A stretch of 64,000 nt of DNA. Source: Planctomycetota bacterium. Its GTDB lineage: Bacteria > Planctomycetota > Phycisphaerae > Phycisphaerales > Phycisphaeraceae. Position numbers and translations under genes: made by a program. The notes beneath the pieces are model-generated. The model saw only the letters and a program-made list of their open reading frames with translations. It made no database searches and had not been told where the DNA came from. The first letter of the stretch is position 1, and the number at the start of each line of letters is the position of its first letter. Below are positions 45,242 through 52,319 of this stretch, one piece after another. The DNA is taken from NCBI GenBank assembly GCA_024276075.1, contig JAJRXX010000038.1:40563-104562 (forward strand). The letters are read 5' to 3'.

Positions 45242-45937
45242 TTAGCCTACGCGCCACCGCCTCGCAGCAATCACTACCCCTGCTGCCACGAGCAGTGCTG
45301 CGCTCGTCGGCTCGGGGATCGGTACCGGGGCGGTAAACGTAAAGTTATCCATCGCCGTCGAGAATGTATCCGTACCCGTAATCCCCTGTAGGTCGGCTGA
45401 GACGATATCAGCCCGGTCACTGACGAAACCAAAAAACTGCATCTCTCGTGTATCTGCCACTGTCATGGTCGCTGTGAAGTCAGGCCCCGACGAGAACCGG
45501 ATCACCAAGTCAAACGCCACCCCCATCACGCTGTTGGTTTCAAACCCAAATCCCTTAACCTGACCGTCGAATGCTACGGTAAATGCCCGGTCCTCCACGC
45601 CATGCAGAAAACCGCCTTCGTAGCTGTCGCCTTGGTTGATCATAAAAAATTTGTCCACGCCTATCGGCGCTGAGAATGTCACACCCGGCTCGATATCGCC
45701 CGGTAAGATCGGATCACCAAACGACACAGCCAGGTTTGTGCTGTGGTCGAGCACGCCCGTGCTGATCGGAAAGTGATACCTATCGGTAAAGTCCTCGACC
45801 GTCACCTGCTCCGCTGCGACCGCCGCATCAAACGCAGCGCGGTCCGTGTAAATCGTGACAGCCCCGACCGGAGCTGTGACCCCCGCCAAACAGCAAGAAA
45901 CAACCATCATCACCATTCCCATTCTTTTCCGGTTCAT
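45242..45937 (-). CDS. PEP-CTERM-anchored exported protein
   Basis: 231 aa with a signal peptide (VVSCCLAGVTAPVGA) and a C-terminal PEP-CTERM tail: PIPEPTSAALLVAAGVVIAA then RRWRVG, which is the usual Pro-Glu-Pro, hydrophobic helix and basic end recognised by an exosortase. The body has TIYTDRAAFDAAVAAEQVT and beta-strand-rich blocks of a secreted fold like those annotated for planctomycete PEP-CTERM proteins. GGAG lies ten bases upstream of the ATG. No exosortase gene is in the window. Confidence 0.85.
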   Translation of the reverse strand: MNRKRMGMVMMVVSCCLAGVTAPVGAVTIYTDRAAFDAAVAAEQVTVEDFTDRYHFPISTGVLDHSTNLAVSFGDPILPGDIEPGVTFSAPIGVDKFFMINQGDSYEGGFLHGVEDRAFTVAFDGQVKGFGFETNSVMGVAFDLVIRFSSGPDFTATMTVADTREMQFFGFVSDRADIVSADLQGITGTDTFSTAMDNFTFTAPVPIPEPTSAALLVAAGVVIAARRWRVG

Positions 45938-46219
45938 CCTTCACGCTCCTTTCAAGGTATTGACACAAAAAGACAAAACGACCTTTGGACGGTCGCACAC
46001 GGTTCTGGAGAGCCATAACACCTCCCCACTCCGGACTCAGGGCATAGGTAGCACTAAAGTAAGGCAGTTAGGTCAAAATCCCAAGCATTTTTTTCACTGA
46101 GTCCTCAATCTGGCCACCGTCGAGATGGCCCGCCCACGATCCGACCAGAGAGCAAGAGGTTGTGGCACCACCAAACGCAAAGCATTCAATTTTCGTGCAA
46201 GTCGTTATCATGCCAGCCT

Positions 46220-46984
46220 ATGGCTATCCACGTCGCCATCCTGAAGTGGCCCTACATCCGCATGATCCTCGATGGCCAAAAGACCATCGAGTCCCGGCTG
46301 ACCAAGATCGCTCGCCCACCCTACCGCCGCATACAGGCCGGTGATCACATCTACTTCAAAGCCTCCTCAGGCCCGTTCATGGCCAAAGCCGTCGCCGACA
46401 AGGTCTCCTTTTACGACAGCCTCACCCCACGAAAAATCAATGCGCTGCGCAGACACTTCAACCGCTTCGTCTGCGGCGACGACAGCTATTGGCAATCCAA
46501 ATGTGATAGCCGTTACGCCACGCTCATCACGCTGCGCAAAGTCACGCCCATCACCAAGGGACCCAATATCCCGCCGTCACGCGGGCTGGCGTGGTTCGTA
46601 CTCGATCAGGCGGACGACCCGAAGATGTTTCAGGTTGCTCTCACACCCGGTGCCATCCGCAACCGCTACGTACGTGTCCCGCAAAAGGTCCACCAGTTTC
46701 CGCCGTCCGTCTACGGCGGCCGCAAAATCGCTCACGCCGGCAAGAACCTTATCTTGCTCATGCCCGATGGCGACGAAGTGCGTACCGATCTAATCGACGG
46801 CACCATGTTCCGCTGGCGCGGTTGGGGCAGCTATTTTGATAAGTACCAGATGCAACCGGGCGACGCTGTGCAATTGACTCAGATCACAGCCTGGCGATAC
46901 CGAGTGGCCTTTGTCGAGCGGTACCGAGGGCCCAGATCATCCGAGACCCGAAAATCTGCCGGCAGCGATACAGGATCGCGATGA
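46220..46984 (+). CDS. ASCH-domain protein with a B3-like C-terminal half
   Basis: 254 aa. Residues 2-110 match the ASCH fold (small RNA/cofactor-binding module): HVAILKWPYIRMILDGQKTI, then ESRLTK and AGDHIYFKASSGPFMAKAVA. Residues 140-240 have the rhythm of a B3/EcoRII-N DNA-binding barrel: RVPQKVHQFPPSVYGG, KNLILLMPDGDEVRTDLI and MQPGDAVQL. ATG 46220 is chosen because the ASCH domain starts there; the open frame begins at 46160. Its stop overlaps the nadC start by 4 bp, so it is in an operon with nadC and birA. Possible roles include modified-RNA or DNA recognition; the B3-like assignment is by eye. Confidence 0.65.
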   Translation: MAIHVAILKWPYIRMILDGQKTIESRLTKIARPPYRRIQAGDHIYFKASSGPFMAKAVADKVSFYDSLTPRKINALRRHFNRFVCGDDSYWQSKCDSRYATLITLRKVTPITKGPNIPPSRGLAWFVLDQADDPKMFQVALTPGAIRNRYVRVPQKVHQFPPSVYGGRKIAHAGKNLILLMPDGDEVRTDLIDGTMFRWRGWGSYFDKYQMQPGDAVQLTQITAWRYRVAFVERYRGPRSSETRKSAGSDTGSR

Positions 46985-47931
46985 ACCCCAGCCAGACACC
47001 ACGCCCTGATTGCCCACCCACATCGAGACAAGCGCCGTCCAATCTGGACGCGTACATCGCCCCTATTAAGCTGCGTGACCTGGTCCAACGTGCCAAGGTC
47101 GAGGACATGGGCCCCGCTGGCATTGACCTGACCACCGACTGCCTGATCGCACCGGATCAGCCCGGGCGAGCCGTCCTGCGCGCACGTCAACCCGGCCATC
47201 TCGCCGGCACCGCGCTGCTGGCCACGATCGCTAGCGTCTACGACCCCGCCATCGCGTTGCGGGTCGATATTGCTGATGGCCAAGCGGTTGATACTGATAG
47301 GGTCATTGCTGAATTTACCGGGCCGTTGCGCAGCATCCTCGCCATGGAACGTGTCGCGTTGAACTTTCTCACCCACCTATCAGGCATTGCCACACTCACC
47401 GCTCAATATGTAACGGCCATTGCCAACACCAAAACACAGGTCTACGACACGCGCAAAACCCTGCCCGGGCTGCGTACACTCGAAAAATACGCCGTCGCCT
47501 GCGGCGGTGGACACAATCACCGATCGGGCCTGTACGACGCTGTGCTGGTCAAGGACAACCATATCGCCCACCTGTCACCGCAACAACTGGGGCCCGCACT
47601 CGCGGCGGGTTTACAAAAAGCTCGCTCGCATACGCCACCGCCACAGTTTGTCGAGGTCGAAATCGACTCGATCGAACAGCTCAGGGCTGTGCTCGACGGC
47701 CCACAGGCGTCCCTGATCGACGTGGTGCTGCTGGATAACATGACCGAGTCACTGCTGCGTAAATCCGTGACGATCCGTGACACCCTGGCGCCGGACGTGC
47801 AACTCGAAGCCAGCGGCGGCGTCAGGCTCAACACCGTTACGCAAATCGCCCGGACCGGCGTAGATCGTATCTCCATAGGCGAGATCACCAGCGGCGCCCC
47901 CCCATTGGACCTGGGGCTTGATATCTCGTGA
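46981..47931 (+). CDS. nadC: nicotinate-nucleotide pyrophosphorylase (carboxylating)
   Basis: Third step of de novo NAD synthesis: quinolinate plus PRPP gives nicotinate mononucleotide. 316 aa. The segment KTQVYDTRKTLPGLRTLEKYAVACGGGHNHRSGLYDAVLVKDNHI contains the substrate-binding residues (T-R-K-T; H-N-H; K-D-N-H). The C-terminal VQLEASGGVRLNTV is also family sequence. Both ends overlap the neighbours by 4 bp, making a tight operon with the ASCH protein and birA. Confidence 0.96.
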   Translation: MNPSQTPRPDCPPTSRQAPSNLDAYIAPIKLRDLVQRAKVEDMGPAGIDLTTDCLIAPDQPGRAVLRARQPGHLAGTALLATIASVYDPAIALRVDIADGQAVDTDRVIAEFTGPLRSILAMERVALNFLTHLSGIATLTAQYVTAIANTKTQVYDTRKTLPGLRTLEKYAVACGGGHNHRSGLYDAVLVKDNHIAHLSPQQLGPALAAGLQKARSHTPPPQFVEVEIDSIEQLRAVLDGPQASLIDVVLLDNMTESLLRKSVTIRDTLAPDVQLEASGGVRLNTVTQIARTGVDRISIGEITSGAPPLDLGLDIS

Positions 47932-48974
47932 ACACGCCACCGAACCACTCCCATCACACCGCGGGACAATCCGGCAACGAACCCACATCCGACCCCGTGT
48001 TGCTCGATACGCTGCTGCGTGGACAAGACCCCATGACCATCGAACATTTGGCGCTGCGGTTGGGCAAGCCGCGCCGTGATGCCTTTAATGAGCTGCAGCG
48101 GCTGCGCGACGCTGGATGCATGATCGATTCGCATCCTCAGTTGGGTGTTACGCTGCGGCAATCGGGCTTGGGCGTCTGGGCGGACTACCTGAGGTGGGCT
48201 TGCAACGACAGCCACGACCGAAGCGGTCGGGTGATCGAAGTGTATAGGCAGACCGCCAGCACGCAGGACGTGTTACGACGGATTGTTGATGCTCACGGTA
48301 CAGCCGCCGATGCAGCAGTAGCCATCGCCGACCAGCAAACCGTCGGTCGGGGACGACTGGGACGCAGGTGGTTCGCGACGCCCGGCACGGCTGTGACGTT
48401 CAGCAGGGTGTGTATGGTCAAGCGTGACGCGATTTCATTGGACCGGCTCATGCTCGCTGTTACGGTCGCTGTGAGCCGAGCGATCGAAGCATTCCTGCCG
48501 TCAGGGGCTGTGCAAATCCGCTGGCCTAATGATCTATTAATTGATCACCACAAAGTCGCTGGCATCCTCATCGAGACGTCGCCGCTACCTGCCGCTTCGG
48601 ATCGGATCACTGCGATCATCGGCGTCGGGATCAACACCTCGCTCGATCCGAGCGAAATACCGCACGACTGTGCGGGCCCGGCCCGGCCTGCCACCAACCT
48701 CCAAATGCACGGGTGCATCGCCGATCGGCTCTTGATCGCTGCGCAGAGTATCCGTGAATTGGACTTTGCCCTATCAAATGCCGACGTAGGACCACTGCTC
48801 GACGCCTGGCGACGCCGTTGCCCCATGCTCTCGCAACAGGTGACACTAAAAACCGATGGCCGAACGGTCAGCGGCCAAGTCGTCGACCTCGACCCGTCAG
48901 ACGGACTCGTCGTGCGAACAGACAGCGGCACGTTGGTCCACCTGCCCGCTGCCACCACAACCACACTGGCTTGA
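47928..48974 (+). CDS. birA: biotin-protein ligase BirA with N-terminal HTH
   Basis: 348 aa. The N-terminal part has a winged-helix-like segment (about 25-75: LLDTLLRGQDPMTIEHLALRLGKPRRDAFNELQRLRD), consistent with regulatory BirA. The ligase core holds the ATP/biotin loop GRGRLGRRWFATPG, RWPNDLLIDHHKVAGILIE and the C-terminal SH3-like domain (SQQVTLKTDGRTVSG). It biotinylates the carboxylase carrier protein and may repress biotin genes. GTG start at 47928, inside the nadC end. Confidence 0.93.
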   Translation: MNTPPNHSHHTAGQSGNEPTSDPVLLDTLLRGQDPMTIEHLALRLGKPRRDAFNELQRLRDAGCMIDSHPQLGVTLRQSGLGVWADYLRWACNDSHDRSGRVIEVYRQTASTQDVLRRIVDAHGTAADAAVAIADQQTVGRGRLGRRWFATPGTAVTFSRVCMVKRDAISLDRLMLAVTVAVSRAIEAFLPSGAVQIRWPNDLLIDHHKVAGILIETSPLPAASDRITAIIGVGINTSLDPSEIPHDCAGPARPATNLQMHGCIADRLLIAAQSIRELDFALSNADVGPLLDAWRRRCPMLSQQVTLKTDGRTVSGQVVDLDPSDGLVVRTDSGTLVHLPAATTTTLA

Positions 48975-49007
48975 CCACGGTCTCCCTCGATCTCGGCTAG
49001 GTTTTCG

Positions 49008-50168
49008 TCAGCCCTTGGCTAAATCAAGCAGGACGTCCAATCCCCGTTCGAGCATCGCCGTATCGCACGCATAACTAAGCCGAAAGTGTGTGTCGCGGTT
49101 GCTGAATACATTGCCCGGAATGATTAATACGTTCCGATCAATCGCTCGTTCGACAAACTGCGTACCCGTGATCCCGAGCCGACGAGGCACCTCTGGGAAC
49201 GCATAAAACGCCCCACCCGGCCGCGTCAATTCGTATACACCCGCTAACCGATCAACGACCAAATCACGCTTGCGGCGGTATGCTTCCACGTGGCTCGTTA
49301 CGTCGTAATCCAACGCCGCCACACCCGCGTACTGCGCCATCGACGGCGCACAGACAAACGAGTATTGCTGTAGTTTTGCCATCTGCTCGATGATCGGCTC
49401 CGGCCCCACCGCGTAGCCCAACCGCCACCCCGTCATCGCGTAGGTCTTTGAAAACCCACGCAGCAGCAAGGTGTTTCTGCTGTATGCTGCGGGTGTTGGA
49501 CATCGCATCACGGCACCCCCGCTCTCATAGCAAAAGCGATCGTATATCTCATCGGATAACATCAAAAAGCCATGCCGCTGCGCTAACTCGCTGACCTACC
49601 GGCAAGCCTGGTCCGTGGCCACGACTCCCGTGGGATTCGACGGTGTATTGAACAGCAGCATCTTTGTACGGCCCGTGACGTGCGGCTCGATACGCTGGGC
49701 TGTGACCTGAAAGTCAGGGTATGTATCGACGAAAACCGGCGTCGCTCCGACCAGCGTGACCAGGTGCTTGTACATCACAAAATACGGATCGGGTATGAGC
49801 ACCTCATCGCCCGGCCCCGCGCACGCCAGTAACGCTAACAACAGACCGCCCGATACCCCCGACGTGATCAACACCCCGAAATCTTGCCCATCCGTCTGCC
49901 CCGACCAGTTCGTCAACTCACGACCGATTTGCGTCCGCACCTTTTCCCGTAGCTCCGGGATGCCCTGCGTGACGGTGTACCGGTTAAACCCATTGCGTAT
50001 CGCGTCGATAGCGGCTTCTTTGATGGATGCGGGCACGTCAAAATCCGGCTGACCGATCGAAAGATTGATCGGGTCTTTGAGCTTTGCTGCCAGATCAAAC
50101 ACACGCCGTATGCCCGAAGCATTAACAGCACGGGCGCGATCGGTGATGATTCGTTCGGGATTGAACAT
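49008..50168 (-). pseudogene. class I aminotransferase with one in-frame amber codon
   Basis: The frame from ATG 50168 to the stop at 49008 encodes a full aminotransferase of about 386 residues except for one TAG at 49596-49598 (codon 191). On both sides the reading is coherent: VVATDQACR then VSELAQRHGFLMLSDEIYD. The PLP lysine is K241 in RGFSKTYAMTGWRLGY, downstream of the amber codon, so the short product would be inactive. The rest of the coding sequence has no frameshift. Options: a recent nonsense mutation, assembly error, or readthrough. TGG or CAG at this position would restore the gene. The function is probably aspartate/alanine-type transamination. Confidence 0.9.
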
Positions 50169-50241
50169 ATCTGTAGTCCGTGGTCTAACGGGTTACAACC
50201 TGCGCATACCAAACCTCGCTGCATCTCTCGAACAGCATTGG

Positions 50242-50375
50242 CTAGAAATTGGTTTCATAACCCCTCCTGTCAGGGAGGGGATAGGGGGAGGGTCGTGTGC
50301 CCATGATTTGCGAGGCTTTCACCCCTCACCCAACCTCTCCCCTCCAGGGGAGAGGGGTTTTGAAACAGCTTCCAG
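50242..50375. repeat. dispersed palindromic repeat, family 1, copy 2
   Basis: About 134 bp, matching 17928-18063 nearly base for base: CTAGAAATTGGTTTCATAAC at the left, then CCTCTCCCCTCCAGGGGAGA hairpin, and CAGCTTCCAG at the right. It lies between the 5' end of the aminotransferase and the small basic protein gene. Compared with copy 1, three or four short differences and one-base indels exist. Confidence 0.85.
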
Positions 50376-50409
50376 TCGGTCACAAGGTATCGATCGGTCT
50401 TGACTGGCG

Positions 50410-50628
50410 TCAACTAGCGGCTTTCGCCTCGTCGGTCTTCTCTGTCTTCTTAGACTTGCCGCCGGTCGTCACTTTCCGGTTGCCAACTTTAGGCAGGCCC
50501 AAAGGGTCACCCGACGAAGTGTCGAACTTGCCGGTCTCCGCGAGCTTGGCGACCCGCTCGGCGCGGGACAGGACGTTTCGGTGTCGGATCAGGCTCGAAG
50601 CGGTCTTGAGGCTGCGGTCGATGCTCAT
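50410..50628 (-). CDS. PVC-group small basic ribosome-associated protein
   Basis: 72 aa. MSIDRSLKTASSLIRHRNVLSRAERVAKL and DPLGLPKVGNRK match the small basic protein family found in Planctomycetes, Verrucomicrobia and Chlamydiae, thought to be associated with rRNA or the ribosome. ATG 50628 is chosen because the family sequence begins there; the open frame runs upstream to 50823. It ends in a Lys-rich tail (GGKSKKTEKTDEAKAAS). A useful lineage marker. Confidence 0.9.
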   Translation of the reverse strand: MSIDRSLKTASSLIRHRNVLSRAERVAKLAETGKFDTSSGDPLGLPKVGNRKVTTGGKSKKTEKTDEAKAAS

Positions 50629-50644
50629 GGTGTGTGTCTCGTGA

Positions 50645-51370
50645 TTAGTTGATGGTCTCGGCGACCGGTTCGCCTTCGTATAGGTCCAGGTAAATCCCCG
50701 TGGTCGAAAAATCAGGCCCGTGCCCCTCGGTCTTCCACTGTCTGCCCAAGTGGCGCATCTGCTGCTCAAACTCCTTGCGTGCCGCTGAGTATATCTCGTC
50801 TCGAGACAAGCCGTACAGGGCAATCACCTGGAAAAGGTCCTTATTATGCAGTCTAAACGCCGCGGCATCAATCCCATTGCCATTGAGGAAGCTGACCAGC
50901 CGTTCCGCGTCGGCCCGGGGGTAATGTGCCAAGACGAAGTAGTTTAGCCCCACCTCCCGCTGAGCGGCGTGCTGATCTGTCCGTTCGGCCCCAGCGGTTG
51001 TATCCGACCGTGCCAGTTCGGGCAGTGTTCCCATAACGGCGACCGTCTGGCTGGGCCTGGTGTCCCTCGGCTCGAGGGTGCCCGCCCCCTGTACCTGAGC
51101 AAAACGCGAGCCGCGTGTGAGCCCCACCCAATATGCCATCACAATCAATCCCACCAGCGCCACACACAGCAAGATCATGAGACCCCACGGCACCCGCCAC
51201 ACGACAGGCTGCTGGACCTTGGCCCACCAACTGGCAATTTGGTTAGACGACGTAAGTTGACCCTGGATAGGCCCCGAAACGCTTGCGACAGGGTCTGAGC
51301 CATGCGCAGACGATGAGCCGGAACTCATCAATTCGTAAGGGGGCGGGCTGTTACGATGGCGAAAAACCAT
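50645..51370 (-). CDS. single-helix membrane protein with SPOR-like C-terminal domain
   Basis: 241 aa. One transmembrane helix (about 63-84: LMILLCVALVGLIVMAYWVGL) follows a Ser/Gln-rich cytoplasmic tail of 60 residues; the rest is periplasmic. The last 100 residues (NYFVLAHYPRADAERLVSFLNGNGIDAAAF to YEG) have the beta-alpha-beta rhythm of a SPOR (peptidoglycan-binding) domain, with a long Arg/Glu-rich helix. The role may be in the division apparatus. It ends 16 bp upstream of the small basic protein's start on the same strand. Confidence 0.6.
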   Translation of the reverse strand: MVFRHRNSPPPYELMSSGSSSAHGSDPVASVSGPIQGQLTSSNQIASWWAKVQQPVVWRVPWGLMILLCVALVGLIVMAYWVGLTRGSRFAQVQGAGTLEPRDTRPSQTVAVMGTLPELARSDTTAGAERTDQHAAQREVGLNYFVLAHYPRADAERLVSFLNGNGIDAAAFRLHNKDLFQVIALYGLSRDEIYSAARKEFEQQMRHLGRQWKTEGHGPDFSTTGIYLDLYEGEPVAETIN

Positions 51371-51449
51371 AAGACGGATAATTTATCACAGATCGGTGTC
51401 GTTGGGCTGATACTTGCCAATTACAAGGGATACCGCTGTTTTTTTCTCA

Positions 51450-51845
51450 TCAATCCGCCGCCACAGCAATTGCACTAGCAGTTGCCAGCGATCCGGTGTG
51501 GCTGATGCTGATCCACCACTCGGTGACACCCATTTCATCGGCGATAACTCGGCACTGACCGTGCAATGCGACCATGGGCTGACCCGAAGGTGCACGCAGC
51601 ACCTCGGCATCGGTCCAGGCGATTCCCGCTCGCCAACCGGTGCCCAGGGCCTTGAGAATCGCCTCTTTGGCGGCGAATCGACCCGCGAGGTGCTCCATCT
51701 GCCTGCCACGCTGACGTGCCCGGCTGGCATAGCCCGCCTCGGCCTCCGTAAAACAGCGCGCCACAAACCGTCGACCGTGCTCGTCTACTAGACGAGCGAT
51801 CCGGCTGGTTTCCACCAAATCTATGCCGTGTCCCACTATCCGCAT
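51450..51845 (-). CDS. acpS: holo-(acyl-carrier-protein) synthase AcpS
   Basis: Transfers the 4'-phosphopantetheine arm of CoA to acyl carrier proteins. 131 aa, the normal size. The marks are MRIVGHGIDLVETSRIARL at the start, FAAKEAILKALGTG in the middle (Lys/Glu of the active site) and the C-terminal ISISHTGSLATASAIA. It is separated from the next gene downstream by about 80 bp and from the upstream PEP-CTERM gene by 474 bp. Confidence 0.93.
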   Translation of the reverse strand: MRIVGHGIDLVETSRIARLVDEHGRRFVARCFTEAEAGYASRARQRGRQMEHLAGRFAAKEAILKALGTGWRAGIAWTDAEVLRAPSGQPMVALHGQCRVIADEMGVTEWWISISHTGSLATASAIAVAAD

Positions 51846-52319
51846 GGCAAACGTAGTGTCCTTTGAATAAGGCGCTTGTCAAACCAACAGACGGGAACAC
51901 ACGTAAGGCACTGAAATTAAATAATTTACATCCATTCCCAGGATTTAGCCTGAATCGCAAACCAACAGACTCGACCACACACCCCTCAAACACCCTGTGT
52001 ATGTACATTTTAAAGGCTCACTTTGACCCTATTTTTCTTGACTTTCGGGGTTAATCGGGGTTACATAAGGTATTATAAACAATGGGTCTTTCAATAAACG
52101 TCCTCCCGGTTGATCGAATCTACAATGTGGAGTACTATGGGGTTTGAGAAAGTAAACCTACCTGGATTGATTTGAAGCCACACGGTGAATTGGACGGAGG
52201 GGGAGGCACTCACCGTACTACCCCGGCTTAAAACCCCGCACAGGCACAACTGCTGCCGTTAGAAAATCCGCTTGATACTTTTGTTTGGATTAAGGCAGCC
52301 CTCTGCTGGAGAAAGCAAA
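51846..52319. other. 474-bp gap with a promoter and long leader
   Basis: No gene seen. A promoter-like pair lies at 52038-52067, and the leader to the ATG at 52320 is about 240 bp long. Part of it is structured: a 7-bp stem ACGGTGA / TCACCGT at 52182-52188 and 52210-52216 encloses a purine-rich loop (GGACGGAGGGGGAGG). This could be a regulatory RNA leader; no known riboswitch family was recognised. Confidence 0.45.
52038..52067 (+). promoter_or_regulatory. candidate promoter of the large PEP-CTERM gene
   Basis: TTGACT at 52038-52043 and TACATA at 52062-52067, 18 bp apart, with a second Pribnow-like TATTAT four bases on. The word TCGGGGTTA occurs twice (52045-52053, 52055-52063) inside the spacer, so a regulator could bind between the hexamers. 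It is the best sigma70-like pair in this gap. Confidence 0.45.
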
